Made by a program: the position numbers and the translations under genes
Part shown: one piece after another, positions 11,623 through 23,432 of the stretch
Layout: every line of letters begins with the position of its first letter
Position numbering within the stretch: position 1 is the stretch's first letter
The notes under the pieces: model-generated
Databases searched by the model: none
Told to the model about the DNA's origin: nothing
Seen by the model: only the letters and a program-made list of their open reading frames with translations
Source: Patellaria atrata CBS 101060
Taxonomy: Eukaryota; Ascomycota; Dothideomycetes; Patellariales; Patellariaceae
Direction: 5' to 3'
DNA length: 64,000 bases
Assembly: GCA_010093705.1 (NCBI GenBank)
Contig: MU006093.1
Span: 251,785-315,784, forward strand

Positions 11623-13234
11623 CTATACAGCAACCCCTCTCTCCATCCCATATTTCTGGACTTCCTTTCTCAGAGTCTCCTGTTGTATCCTTACTGTCGA
11701 GAGAATAACCTCAGCAGCGCTCCTATCTCCACACAGCGAACCAACCTGGTTCATCTGGGCCAGAACTGCAGTGAGTTGATTTGGAAGCCACTATGCTCGT
11801 TAGCAATGCACGGTGTAGTATAGATTTTGAGACTTGAACTAGGAGGGGCAATGTTGGACGCACCGTAACTATAGGGCTGCCACCAGTGGCAGTCGGATGA
11901 GAAGTATGTTTGAGGATGTACTCCCTAGTAAAACACCAGTGTCTCCAACGGAAGTCTCTTACTTGGTCCAGAGCACTCAGATACAGAATAGCAGATGCTG
12001 TATCTTGCGTCGCAAAACTTTTGACGCCCACCGTTTCTGCAGAATCTTTGACCCATTCGAGAAACTCGCGATGATTACCTGGACGATAGGACCGGAAGTC
12101 CTTCAAGATGTCGGTGAGTGGTGTCTGTGGCATCTCAATCTGAAGTAGATTATCACAAAGAGGCACCTATATGGGGTTAATATAAGAAAATCTTTTCAAA
12201 AGTTGGACCATACCATGCTGTCATTCGCTCCAGACTCGCCTCGGAAGGACATCGGTTCCTCACTCACGCCTTCGTAAACAACGCCACTAGGAAACATCGA
12301 TTGCTTTGTAATACCAAAAATGAACGTGCGAAAACTAGTGTAATCATTTGGCTTGCTTTTAGACCACATTGCTTGTAAATGCTTAGAACAGATCTAATCT
12401 ATGATTCGAATGGGAGGACAAGCTTACTATTCATGACTTTGTTCACAGCCGTCATTGACTCGATAATCTTTGATAACCCTTTGTTGAAATCATCACGGTT
12501 ACGTGATGCACAGGCGTTGAGGACACCCACTGCTCCAGATACTAGCAATGGTGAATTCTTAACCATGGCGACGTGCACTAAGACAAAGCCAGCTTCTGAT
12601 GAGATGGGATCAAGACCATGTTCAAAAGCACGAATCAAGCGGAGGTTATTATATTCGAGACCTAGAGATGGGTCTTCCAGACGGTAGTTGTAGAGAGCAT
12701 ATGAACCCGCATATTCCATAAACGGTTTGAATCCAGCACTGGAGTACCATGAGTAAGGAAAGTGTTGTAAGAATATGAGACTTACAGTTCAGCAACTCTA
12801 ACAATAGGCAGACTAATATTTTTTGGCAACGTCTGCCGGCCTAGACCATACCCCTCCCCTTTAATGCACCGATGATGGCACGGTTCAAGTAAGTAGGCTG
12901 AAGCAAGAAAGGAGTAGTCTCTATACAGAGCATTCATGAGTGGGAGATCATCCTTATACTTCCAGATTGCGGGAGAAAGATCAGGGAGCTCCCTCAGGAC
13001 GACATCCCCAAGTTCGTATTTCGCTAGGAGACCGGGAGCACCTGAAGCAGTCGTGATAGGCATACGGCGAAGGATAGACTCGAGTAGCTGGAACTCAGAC
13101 GGCAACGCTATGACAGGATCTTGACGGGGTAAGAAGCCGCGAGTGGTGGACACCATGAACGAGGGAAGGGTAATATCATCTGGAAAGGGATCTGTGAGGA
13201 CGTTGAACAATGTGAGAGGTACTTGCATCTCCAT
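11623..13234 (-). CDS. Indoleamine 2,3-dioxygenase (heme enzyme)
   Basis: Five exons on the minus strand, 13234-12786, 12738-12428, 12371-12214, 12166-11864 and 11790-11623, give 462 aa, normal for fungal IDO. The enzyme opens the indole ring of L-tryptophan to N-formylkynurenine, the first step of the kynurenine route to NAD. Visible family blocks are RDYSFLASAYLLEPC and YGLGRQTLP in the N-terminal domain, FVLVHVAMV in the middle, FRTFIFGI, and the heme region FRWRHWCFTREYI with the likely proximal His382. ATGGSPIVTWLPNQL closes the heme pocket. All four junctions keep frame. Fungi often have several IDO paralogues with different affinity, so equivalence to yeast BNA2 cannot be fixed from this window. 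Confidence 0.92.
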
Positions 13235-14149
13235 AGTGCAAGTAAAACGGAACTAGAATTATGACGAATGTGTGTGGAGCTGGAGTAATTCTTTCTTAGG
13301 ATTTGTGAACTGAACATCGTGAGAACTCTTTGTTATATATCGTGGCCGGAAACCTTCCGGCCTCAAGCACGTATCCATTCCGGCCTCCCCCTCCATTAGG
13401 TCCAACTATGATTAATTGTACGTAACGAGCAGATCAATGAGGCAAAACTATCCAATGCTATCGTGAGACTCGTGATGCAACTCTAGGGTCATAGATACTG
13501 TGAATTGTAAATCGCGTCCAGAGTCTCTGCATTATTAGCTTGATGATAACATAAATGAAAAGATAAGTAGAGCTATAAACATGACTTAACAGGTATTTAG
13601 ACGCGAAGTTGAAGAAAATAATATGACTAGATGTTTGAATTCGATAGATGATCTCGAAGATGAAAATGAACTTTACAGGATGAGAGGGAGAAGTAGGCCT
13701 GTCCCATCGTAGTACACTTCATTCACTTTACCTATATATGATTTTGACTTGATTTCATAAAAACTGTAGAATCATAACCTTCCATAACAAAGAAGTTATG
13801 ACACTACTACACGTATAGCACATTCATGGCCCTATTGCAGTTGTGCTATACCGCATTCAACAACGGAAGTAGAATTAGAATTGAGCAAATTCTTACTTTT
13901 ATCTAGAGACCCGGTCACGGACAATTCCACGCAACAAGAAGATTGGCATAAATCGATCTTGTCCTATATCTCACCCTCACAGAAGATTATTGTAGAGTTC
14001 AAATAAGGGGTGTCGAGGGGGTTAGATGAGAAGTTGGGAAACCCACGCACGGTCCTCCCTTAGCGTAACGGGATGGATTTGGTTCTGTCAACGGGTCGAA
14101 GGTCAGAAGAATATCAATCGTCAATGAAACATATCACATTGCCATCTTC
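13235..14149. other. Divergent intergenic region between IDO and uL22m genes
   Basis: 915 bp between divergently transcribed genes, expected to hold both promoters. It is AT-rich and has no supported open frame. No tRNA or repeat was recognised. Confidence 0.4.
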
Positions 14150-15274
14150 ATGAGTATACGAGCTTCATCACGACAGCTGGCTCAGCCAGGTATGCATGAA
14201 AGGAAAATTTAAATTGAAATATAACTAATAGAACTCGAAGCCACCTCGTTCGCCTGTCTCCTAAAACCATCACCCTGTTTCACACCCGCCCTTCATCGCC
14301 GTACAATCGTCTCAAAAAGCATAAGAACCGCCGCAGATCAAGTATTTCGAAATGTACAACAAATTATGCCTAGACGAGGAATAAGGTGGTGGGGCAGAGG
14401 CTCATCAACTACGGAGCAGACACAATCCGAAAACCCCATTCTAGATGAGTACCTCGCGAAGCAACGGGCCCGCGAAGACAAACGCAAGAAGGCTTCTCCA
14501 GCCCCATCGCCCATGAGCACGGGCGATCTCTCCGCAGACTCTATCTTCGCCGATGAACACGATACCGGGAAAGCTGCTCAGCCCGCTGAAGTACCTGAAC
14601 CCACAGGACCGCGTCCCCGCGACAAGGCCGCTATGGCTGCAGCGCTAGACCCCGATCCGCGCTCCCGCCGCCGCTGGGAACGTAAGATGGTGATTCGCGA
14701 GATTCGCAAACGAGGACGTCTTTCCAAGGCCCAAGTGATCAAGCGCACGGAGCGAGAGAGTTTGACGAAGAGTCCGTTCATACACACGAGTATCAAGAAA
14801 CTGGGCCCGCTTGCGCGGCAGATTGCCGGAAAGCCAATCGAGGAGGCCATCACGCAGATGCGGTTTTCGAAGAAGAAGGCTGCGATTGACGTTAAACAGA
14901 TTCTGGAACATGCACGCAATGAGGCTATTGTGCGAAGAGGAATGGGACTGGGCAAAGCGCAGGGCGAATTTCATGAACCGCTCCTGATTCGGAATAAGGA
15001 AGGCAAGAAAATGATCGTTACGGATAAATCGCGGATCTACGTGGATCAGGCTTGGGTAGGTAGAGGGTCGTATACGAAAGAGCCCTCATTTAGGGCCAGA
15101 GGTCGAGTGGACATCTTGAGGAGCCCGCAGACGAGTATCAGTGTCTTGTTGAAGGAAGAGAAAACAAGGATAAGGGAGCATGAGGAGAGAAAGAAGAAGA
15201 GAGATAATAGGAAGTTATGGGTACAGTTGCCGGATAGGCCGATACAGCAACAGACGCAGTGGTATAAGTGGTAG
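14150..15274 (+). CDS. MRPL22: Mitochondrial large-subunit ribosomal protein uL22m
   Basis: Exons 14150-14189 and 14241-15274 give 357 aa. The protein is a mitoribosome component lining the peptide exit tunnel. The ATG at 14150 is preferred over the in-frame ATG at 14366: the short first exon plus the following residues give an Arg/Ser-rich, acid-poor presequence (MSIRASSRQLAQPATS...) as expected for matrix import. The uL22 domain occupies the C-terminal half, with RRGMGLGKAQGEF, SRIYVDQAWVGRG and RARGRVDI, and the terminal EEKTRIREHEERKK helix typical of fungal uL22m. The intron has two in-frame acceptors nine bases apart (14231 and 14240). The second is likelier because the first lies almost on the branch site. 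Confidence 0.88.
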
Positions 15275-15587
15275 AGATTGTGCCAGGAATTGGACAAGAG
15301 TGTATTACATAATTGATGCAACTGTATGATAGACCTTCTGGTCTCATCTGCTGCAATTCTTAATCACGATATTCAACCTAACATGTCTAGCAAATATGTA
15401 TAGTGTAAAGTATTACCGTAGGTTCCAGAGTAGAAGATTATTCCATTCTCTGGTACGTGATAGACCTTGTGATCTCAAAAACTACCCAGCTATTTAGCCT
15501 TAGTTAAACTTCCTCCAACGCCATCGCCATGCAAAGAGTTACTCAGTGGTATTAACACAAGACGCCCCATGAATGGGACTCATTATA
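15275..15587. other. Convergent 3' spacer between uL22m and UTP15
   Basis: 313 bp between two genes that end toward each other. It should contain both polyadenylation regions. No gene or repeat seen. Confidence 0.35.
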
Positions 15588-17287
15588 TCAGGTACCGGTA
15601 TTCCCACCACACAGCATCTGCAGCATTCCTCTCGTGTTCCAACAAACCTGTGCAATCTCTGCGTTGTTTCTCACCTGATCATACAACCGCTTGAAAAGCA
15701 TATCGATCTCATGGCTCGTCCCCAGGTGTTCGGAGTATATATCTAACAGTTCTGTCGCCGTTCGTGTAGTGATCTTTGTAATTCGTGGGTCACCGATATG
15801 CTTGGTCACCCACTTAAGAATTGGCTGAAGTGTTTGCTCGTCCCGATTAGAGAGAGCGACGCGAAGAGCAGAGCGATGGTGAAGCGCAGTAAGGAGGGTA
15901 AGTACATTGGCATTCGTCGCATGGTTCTATAAGATGTAAGCATTTGCTTCGAAGTTTCGAAAAGAAATATTGGGGAGTAATGATGTACCTTGTTCTCGGG
16001 TGCGAGTACAATATCTAACGCATCCTCGTATCGACCCTTAAACAACGCATGTTGCCATTTGATTCGTCTGGAACCGACCAGTTTCCCTCTAGAATTGCCA
16101 TCAATTACGATGTCGGCACCCTCGCCCGTGTAGTCTTTCCCCCTCGTCGCCTTTTCCCAACCGCGGCCCCGAGCTCGTTTCTTCTGCTTGCGGTCATATT
16201 CCTCGATTTTACCCTCGACAAGCGCTTGCATCTCCTTTTGGCGCTTTTTGGCGGCGGTTTTCTGTTGTCCGCTCTGGCGAGACCTTACAGAGAGAAGACC
16301 AGACTGTAATCCAACAACCAAATGCTTGTCTTCTTGATTACCGCCCGATGAGACAACACTGAGGGAGAGTATGGGGCTAGGGTATTTGAATCCTGCGATA
16401 ACGTCCCATGACTTCGTATCAAATACTTTTACGTGCCCATCCAGAGCACCAGTAAGTATTCTCGTACCTTTACTAGCTAATGCTAAACTGGTAACAGTCT
16501 TTTGATGGTTCCTTAGCATCTCCCTGGGTCTAGCCGCTACAAGGTCAAGTACTGAGACCTGGTTACCGGCTGCTGCCAGCAAAGTAGTTCCCTCATGCAT
16601 TGGAAGTACACTCTCAACTGCCGCAGAGTGTTTAAACACCATTGCTGCTTTATCTGCTATCCTTGGATCCCATACTCTTACTGTCTGGTCATAGGAACCT
16701 GTAACCACCATGCCATTTGCCTGACCGATCATAAAACAGCCGCTCCGCACATAATCTTGATGGCCCACAAACTTCCTTGTGCTGTCATCGGAAGGTAGAT
16801 CCCACAATCGTACCGTCGTGTCGTCGCTCGCGCTCATGAGTGTTGTGAGCTCTGAAGGGTGCCATTCTGTCACCCATACTGGCTGCTTGTGCTCGTTCCA
16901 GGTCCTTAGGATGGCTCGAGAATTAACATCAAATGCCTGTATAGCACCACTATCACCTCCTGCTACTACGACTCGACCATCGCGCCGTATCCGACCGCTA
17001 TGTGCAGTGTCACTCACACCAAAGCGGGATATTGTTTTCAAGAGTTTTCGGGTTCGGGTTGAGTAAAGCTGCAGCCGTGTTCCTGACGTAACAACGAATG
17101 CTTCTAGCGCGCTCGATATAGGCGTGGAAGATGGTGGAGGAAATGCTATGCTAGTTATAGGACTGGAGTGCGGAGACGGAAGTAGTAGCTGTGAGGTGAA
17201 GCTACGCCAGTACTTTTGTTCCGGAGTAACAGTAAATTCGGTTGAAGGATGCTTTATAGGCTGAAGTGCAGTAACTTCCGCAGCCAT
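15588..17287 (-). CDS. UTP15: U3 small nucleolar RNP component Utp15 (WD40)
   Basis: Two exons, 17287-15989 and 15926-15588, give 545 aa. Utp15 belongs to the tUTP/UtpA module of the small-subunit processome, needed for early 18S rRNA processing and linked to rDNA transcription in the nucleolus. The N-terminus has WD40 repeats, with clear blades ending in VRLWDLP, VRVWDPR and VKVFDTK. It is followed by a basic linker and the UTP15 C-terminal helical domain, beginning about SRRIKWQHALFKGRYEDALDIVL and continuing across the intron (NHATNANVLTLLTALHHRSALRVAL). Length matches the family. The ATG at 17287 is chosen because the frame upstream of it has only a TTG. Confidence 0.92.
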
Positions 17288-17947
17288 TGTAAGCAAGTGT
17301 GAGACCTAAGAGTCTATTCAGACGTCAATTCTCACAACTGAAAAGTTTTGGGTAATGAACTTGTAGAGCTAGTTTTCGCGAGAAGATGTCGGCACCGGGA
17401 GAACTTAGATGCGTAGATTGCAAGTTTTGCCGACTCCGCAATCACATCCCCGGATAACCCCCCTTTATTAGTTCTAATCATGGTAGACATACGCAAGAGT
17501 TATTCACTCTATAAGTGTTATATTCTCAGCTATCTACTCTGTAAATGATTGATCTTTGAGATCCCTCGACCTCAACTCTTCACAAAACACACACCTCATG
17601 TTGCTTCAATGTATCCCGAATAAAACCTCCACCATGATCTTCTTCACAGCATTCCATAGATCGTCCGGCCGCTATTCCAATATGACAAATGCCCCAATGA
17701 CCATCCCTAGAGTACAAAAAACCCCTTTATACCCTAATGAAAACTTGCTAACGGGGCCAACCAGTAGTAGCTTACTTATTAAAGAGTCTGAGTCTTTCCT
17801 CTTAAGGATTTTACAAATGTGTCTTCGTTCGTTATTTTCATGACCTCCACCGCGAAGAGCACAATGTTCTAGACAGGTGCGGCTCAAGAACTTGGTATTT
17901 AGTATCTACTTGAGGGAATTAATGTTCTGTTGTTCCAGGCTTCACCT
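17288..17947. other. Intergenic spacer, no gene recognised
   Basis: 660 bp upstream of UTP15 and downstream of the next minus-strand gene. Two overlapping short frames (17556-17843 plus, 17672-17887 minus) are shadows of each other with no family signal. Confidence 0.35.
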
Positions 17948-18961
17948 CTATCGTCTCACCTTCAACTTCTTCGAAGGTGGTTGAACCGTGAGCACCTTAC
18001 GAGCCGCACTATTAGCCCGCTCGGATAGATAAATATTGATAGCGGGAATAGCTGCCTTGATAGCGATCTTCTTGAGGCAATCACGGCAATGACAGTAGCG
18101 GCAACGTTCATCACCATCCTCGTCATCCCCGTCATCGCTATCGCCGTCGTCATTCTCCGAGTCGTTGTCTGAAAACTCCGAGTTTGATTCACGCTTCCGC
18201 TTTCTAGAGTCCATCTCTGGTTTAGAAAGAATTACACCAGATTCCAGCTGCGCGATGAGATCCTCAGGAAAAGTAACAATTTCCTTATTGGCAGCAGGTC
18301 CTTCGCTCCATAGTTTGACAGTAAATTTCTCTGCGTTAAACCTCAAACGAAAGAATGCGTGCTGGATTTTAGGACCTGTGGTTTCCCAATCCCAGGGCTT
18401 GGACTTGTCCTCATCCATAAGACATGCGTAGTCTGGAACCAACAGGATTGTCAATGACTCCAGGCGTCCAAATCCACTAGGATATGTACCACTAATGTTG
18501 AGAATATCGTCCAAAGCATTAACATAAACCAGGAGTTCAATGTTACGAATCGAGGGTCGAACGTGAACCGGTGGTGGTATCGGTCGCAGGTATGGCGCCT
18601 TCTTATACTCAAGTAATTTACACCCCAGCAACCATGTATCGCTTTCAAAAAATCCGTCTGGAATTCCGAGCTGCATGCGAAATGTGTTCTTGGCGTAAAT
18701 GAGTTTGATCGCTACCTCGCGGATGCTTCGACAAGAGGCAAGCGCCCACTTATACCTTGCAGTCTTGAGGATAAGGGTTACGAAGTAGTTCCAAGTTATG
18801 GGTCGTTCAATGATCAGTACGGATGTGAGGATCTTCTCGAGAATCTTTAGCGGTAGATTCTGAAGGAACTGTCCGCCGTGCATCATATGTGCCATATCAT
18901 GCCCTTCGGGACCCATCGTATCGAGGGCGTTTGGGGCTTTAATAATTGGATCACTCCCCAT
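17948..18961 (-). CDS. F-box-like orphan protein with acidic/Cys-cluster tail
   Basis: An intronless 337-residue frame of unknown function. Residues about 31-80 (QNLPLKILEKILTSVLI then RPITWNYF) have the LP..IL..I pattern of a divergent F-box. A middle segment has P-I-PPP-x-x-x-RPSIRNIELLV, which the gene at 19748-20911 shares. The C-terminal third has a KRKR basic patch, a long Asp/Glu/Ser run (about residues 263-285), a cysteine group CRYCHCRDC, and a basic end KKLKVRR that could be a nuclear signal. If the N-terminus is an F-box, the protein would be a substrate adaptor of SCF ubiquitin ligases, but this is inference. Confidence 0.7.
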   Translation of the reverse strand: MGSDPIIKAPNALDTMGPEGHDMAHMMHGGQFLQNLPLKILEKILTSVLIIERPITWNYFVTLILKTARYKWALASCRSIREVAIKLIYAKNTFRMQLGIPDGFFESDTWLLGCKLLEYKKAPYLRPIPPPVHVRPSIRNIELLVYVNALDDILNISGTYPSGFGRLESLTILLVPDYACLMDEDKSKPWDWETTGPKIQHAFFRLRFNAEKFTVKLWSEGPAANKEIVTFPEDLIAQLESGVILSKPEMDSRKRKRESNSEFSDNDSENDDGDSDDGDDEDGDERCRYCHCRDCLKKIAIKAAIPAINIYLSERANSAARKVLTVQPPSKKLKVRR

Positions 18962-19747
18962 AGATATCGGGCTCGCTGCCCTGCTGACTACGATATTCCG
19001 TTTAGTATCTGTTGTGACGGTTCTAAGTACAATCCTTACTTTTGCGTTCTCTAGTCTCGATATTACTTGTGAAAGGGGAGAGGTTTGCCTTAGAGTGGTA
19101 TGCTTCGAGTCGTAGCTTCTATTTCTGTGGGGTGGAGGAAAGAAGAGTTAGAGCTAGGTAGAAAGGTAGGTCTTTATATGCAAATGAGAGCGGCCCTTAT
19201 TCCTAAATAGGTAATGCGTGATAGTATAAAACAATACTTCAAAAAATGTAAGTATTCTTCAACAATGACCATGAATAACGGTGCTGCAGCCAATAGAGCC
19301 GTCATGATGAATCTTTGTAACACACTATCAACATAGGGACAGTATCAGTTACAACATATTCACGAGAAGCTTTGGTCAAAGACTAGGCAATATCAACAAT
19401 GGCCACATATAAAGACGTAAGATACCGAAGTATGTGCAAATCGAGCACAGTTTATTCCCTTTTAATTCATTCCTGACATAAAACGAAAGATATTCTTCTA
19501 GTTTGAGTTTGTCAAATTCTGCAAGGTTCGCTGTTCGTGACTTACTTTTCAGTCGCTAAGTTTCTCTATCTTCAAAAGTCTTACAGATCATCAAAGTACG
19601 CACTTTCATTATCTTGGATTCTTTATTTATTCATTCATACCGTTATTAAGATACACCCTATTAATATACACACCATACTAAGAGCAAATGAGTCCTACTA
19701 TACTAATGAATGACAATAAACCCTTTGAAATATGAGAAGGGATCAAG
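18962..19747. other. Intergenic spacer between the two F-box-like paralogues
   Basis: 786 bp, AT-rich, without a supported frame. It should contain the promoter of the 17948-18961 gene and the 3' end of the next. No clear direct repeat or mobile element seen by eye. Confidence 0.35.
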
Positions 19748-20911
19748 TTAGAGCTTCGTCAGAACCACATTACCCCACACGTCAAGGATTTTCTCAACAT
19801 AGAGGTCATCTTCAATAGATAACAACCTGCTTAAACCCTCAAGCTGCTGTGGACTGAGTTGCTGCGCAGCGTCCTGGATAGTCGTTTCTTGTCCTAGACG
19901 ACCTTCACTGTATATCAGTGTTCGTGGCCGCTCGGCGTCGTCCGCAGAATCCTTCTCATGTACTGGTTCAGTTAGTGGCACATCAATGACGGTGGGTGTC
20001 CCATCTACAACGTGAGGCTCACACCAGGCCCGCTTTGGAGGCTGTCCTTGCTCTCCACGCGAAGATTGGTCCTTCACTGGTGATGGATCCCGACGAAGCC
20101 GATTATTCAGTTCCTTGAGCAGGGTAGTTGGCATCATAGTTTGGCCCCAGATCATCGTGATCTGTCGAGTTGGTAGTCTCTCATTCCCCACTTTGAACAA
20201 TAGGTAGAGAGACCTGAATCTTGATAACCACGTGCTACCAATCAATTTGGATTCCACAAGCCGAAATTGAATCTCTCGCAAACGGTGGAATCCGTCTTGG
20301 TCCAGTCGACTAGTCTTATTTGCGAAGGTCGCCCTCTCCCACTCATGTGTTCCTACCCACTCTTCTAGCGCGACCTCGAGCTGGATTCGCCGGATATTAG
20401 GCCTGGCCATTCTTGGTGGCGGTACCATAGGAAGAAATCGTTCCCTACCGCGAGCAATCCACAGAGTTCTCTGTCTCAAATAAGCCGGCTTAAAGATGAA
20501 CAGGTTGTGTCCATACGCTTGTTCGAGGGCAATCCTCCTCATGGTCGAACCCAAACGATGCAACACATTCCTGAAACCACTTGTTCGCCGAATAATTATG
20601 AATTGATCCCAGGTAATCGGCATGTCGACTATTACCACCCTTCGGGCAATGTCCATCAACATCTCTTCCGGTAGCGAATCTAGGGGTCGTCTAGGGGTAA
20701 CCAAGGCTAAAACAGCGGCTTGTTGGTTCGCTCGCGTTTGTGCCAAAGCTTGCCGTATGCCCTCTAGTCGCGCACGCTCTCGACGTACACTCTCATGAAC
20801 CGGGAATGTATGGCTACCTCCCCACGAAGTTCCTAAAGTACCCTCTCGGGTGGGATTGAGGCGAGCACTTCTCCTCTTACGGATTGTCCTTTCATGCTTT
20901 CTTACACCCAT
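19748..20911 (-). CDS. F-box-like orphan protein, paralogue of the neighbouring gene
   Basis: An intronless 387-residue frame of unknown function. The order of conserved pieces matches the gene at 17948-18961: an F-box-like LDSLPEEMLMDIARRVVIV, then MPITWDQF, a segment ending in RRIALEQAYGHNLF, and PMVPPPRMARPNIRRIQLEV. The N-terminus is longer and strongly basic (RKHERTIRKRRSAR). The C-terminal half is different, ending in a leucine-rich SPQQLEGLSRLLSIEDDL. It lacks the acidic/Cys tail of its neighbour. Same strand, same order of motifs and adjacency indicate an old tandem duplication followed by divergence. Confidence 0.7.
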   Translation of the reverse strand: MGVRKHERTIRKRRSARLNPTREGTLGTSWGGSHTFPVHESVRRERARLEGIRQALAQTRANQQAAVLALVTPRRPLDSLPEEMLMDIARRVVIVDMPITWDQFIIIRRTSGFRNVLHRLGSTMRRIALEQAYGHNLFIFKPAYLRQRTLWIARGRERFLPMVPPPRMARPNIRRIQLEVALEEWVGTHEWERATFANKTSRLDQDGFHRLREIQFRLVESKLIGSTWLSRFRSLYLLFKVGNERLPTRQITMIWGQTMMPTTLLKELNNRLRRDPSPVKDQSSRGEQGQPPKRAWCEPHVVDGTPTVIDVPLTEPVHEKDSADDAERPRTLIYSEGRLGQETTIQDAAQQLSPQQLEGLSRLLSIEDDLYVEKILDVWGNVVLTKL

Positions 20912-22199
20912 CTTGAATTAGGAGTTTGGATCGGTGTGGTTTGAATGTTCTACCTTTTTGATTAGGATAATTCAAACGAGTTAGATATGTCGTCGTGCGT
21001 TGAATGCTTTCTCGGTGTTCAGTAAATGTTCTGCTAGAAAGGACTATTCAGATTGAATTGTGCAAGTATTTAAAGGATGTATGCGACTATAGTGATGATA
21101 AATAGTATTGATTGTTCGCATTTGTAGGGAAATAATATATTGTCTTCTCTATCTCTCCTACATTGTTCTACTACGTCGTTTCCGTAACACAGCACATTGA
21201 CTATGGACATTCTTGATCGATGTTTGTGAGCGTAGATGGGCATTCCACTGGACCCAGCGGTTCCAAGTAATCGAACAATGTAGCAAAGTGGCCCATAACG
21301 ACTCTGAACAGATTGTTTTGTCTACAGATTCGTCGTGGATCGTTCATATCACTAAACATAAAAATTATCTCCAGCATCATGTACTGCACATTCGTTAAGG
21401 GTATATAAAAGGAACCTCAAAGAAACTGAAATCGGTCTTCGGGGCTTTCATAGTCTCAGAAGATAGGAAGTTGATTTCATCGACCAATTTGTGGCTCTGA
21501 AGTCCATTAAGGAATGTTCAATGTATGGAACTCAATGATAGTTAATAAGTCTGACAAGCAAAAGTCACTTAGGAGGCCGTATAAACGCATTGAAATTCGC
21601 TCCTTTGTATTCTCTCTTGGCTTTTTGTACTAATAGGTAAGTTGCAATACTACCATTCATTGAAGTGCTCTCAAGCAGACAAAGTTCAGCGTCTCTATCC
21701 TTACTCTTATAGTGCTTCCCAGTCATACCATATTTCTTAAGCTCCACAGAATTATCCTTGTAAAATCCTAAAGCTTCATCCTCATCAAGTACCGGATCCA
21801 GACTACATACTGAACGCTCGTCATCTGCATTGAGAAGCAAGTCTTCATTAGCCCCATTAGGTATTAAATTTTCATATTATCCTCATCTGATGGCATATCT
21901 TCATCATGTTCACTGGGCGTATAATCCGGGTCATTATTCTTGACGTTGTCTTCCTCTTCTTGCTCTTGGTTCCAAATTCCAACCTTGAGAAACCAGCAGA
22001 CAAACCCAGTTTCTGATATCATCTGCGACATCGACGAACGAAAAATGTTTCCAGGTGTGGTTAATGAGTTGGGACATTCTGCGCATAGAGCTGCACAGCC
22101 GCGCTTTAGTCTTTCTTTTATCCTTCGCACCGCTCAAGATGTATTCATCATTCTCCTTATACACCACTACGGTCGCGATGTGGCATGACTGGTCAGTTT
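20912..22199. other. Intergenic region with weak minus-strand frames
   Basis: About 1.3 kb. Minus-strand frames at 21565-21840 and 21864-22203 look mildly protein-like (acidic NNDPDYTPSEHDEDMPSDED) but none begins with ATG. They switch frames without usable donor sites and match no family I know. They may be a decayed gene or a 3' UTR. No repeat or RNA gene recognised. Confidence 0.3.
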
Positions 22200-23432
22200 T
22201 CAATCAACCACCACCTCCTGAGAGTCATTGCTCCGATGTCCCTTCCACTGATTTTGTCCTTCGATCGAGCTGACAATCGTGTTTGTCAGATCACCAGGTT
22301 GGAGGACTCCCACACCAAATGAAAGGCGCGGTTTCGCTTGGTCCTTTGGCTTGTTTTGCAGGAGAGCAACTTGTGTAGGCTCGTTTGACGACCCGGTGCT
22401 CATGCCAGATTTTACTAGGAGTTTGTGGAAGAGAGGCCGTAGTGTGGCAATACAACCTGCTATAATACCCGCGCCGGGCTCTATTGAACTCCAGATGGCG
22501 AAGGTTGTGGAATTCCCTACCAGATTTAGAATGAGGAAGAATGTTTGAAATGGAGGAAGCTTACAGAGAAAATCGTCTGGATTCCTTAGGGCGTGCACAA
22601 ATGGCAATCGAAATATTGACGCTATACTTCCTCTAATACGTCTTAGTATTATAACTACGGTGTAAATGGGGAGAGATTGAACTTACAAGGCTCCCAATGC
22701 TAGGATACCAGCAACAACAGCTTTGTTCCGGGAGTCCATGTTCAAATCCTTCACGATGAGAATTGGGAGAACCCCAAATGTCCAATCTGCAAGAGCATTG
22801 ACGGCAGACGCGGCATATACCCAACCCAAGACGACTCTGGCGGGGAGACATGTGTGCGCGCTCGGGCCGATGTTCCAGAAGTCAGATGCGGGATTACACT
22901 GGAAGAGTAGGAAGAAGAAGGAGGTCGTTGATACAAGGGTAGTTCCAATTACAGTAACTCTAAGTATCCATATGTAGAGTCTATGAATAGCAAATCTTAG
23001 TAGAAAGAGCCCTAGAGAAAGCTTGACGAAGCAGGTACTGAGTATATAGAAAGCTTCGCAGATGTACCAGAACTGTTCATCGAGCGGTCAGAAGCCATAT
23101 AGTCGTGTAAAGTATTCCTCGAACATACATATCTGGCCCTTACGACGCTATCCGAACTCAAATTGTATTCATGCTTGCCCAGGCCGTGGCGTATTACCAC
23201 AAATTCACCACCAATAAAAGCAGTATAGAAAATCTGTTTCACGAGTGAGTTTAGGACTCCTACTTAATAGGAGGATTATTGTACTCACAAGTGTCACCAC
23301 CATTAACCTATCATCCCACCCGAAAGACTTGATCATAACAGCGCGCACGTAAACACGCAGAAGACAAGCTAGATAAGATGTGGCAAGGAAGATAATGGCA
23401 ACAACAAGAAGTTGAGTGCTACGATCTTCCAT
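22200..23432 (-). CDS. Fungal rhodopsin-domain integral membrane protein
   Basis: Five exons, 23432-23289, 23233-23129, 23072-22687, 22632-22565 and 22516-22200, give 339 aa. It belongs to the large fungal family of seven-helix proteins annotated as the rhodopsin domain (PF20684), related to PTH11/SAT4-type proteins. Diagnostic blocks are FGWDDRLMVVTL after helix 1-2, GLGKHEYNLS, FYILSTCFVKLSLGLFLLRF, LFQCNPASDFWN, DWTFGVLPILIVKDLNM, LGSIASIFRLPF, then AIWSSIEPGAGIIAGCIATLRPLF. The cytosolic tail is about 75 residues, polar and Ser/Gln-rich. The family occurs in dozens of copies per genome, and members range from host-surface sensors to unknown. Ligand and role here are not readable. All exon joins hold frame. 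Confidence 0.88.

Noticed and set aside
21565-22203. Minus-strand acidic frames resembling a gene
   Set aside because: No ATG starts, frame switches without splice donors, no family match; kept only as an intergenic note.
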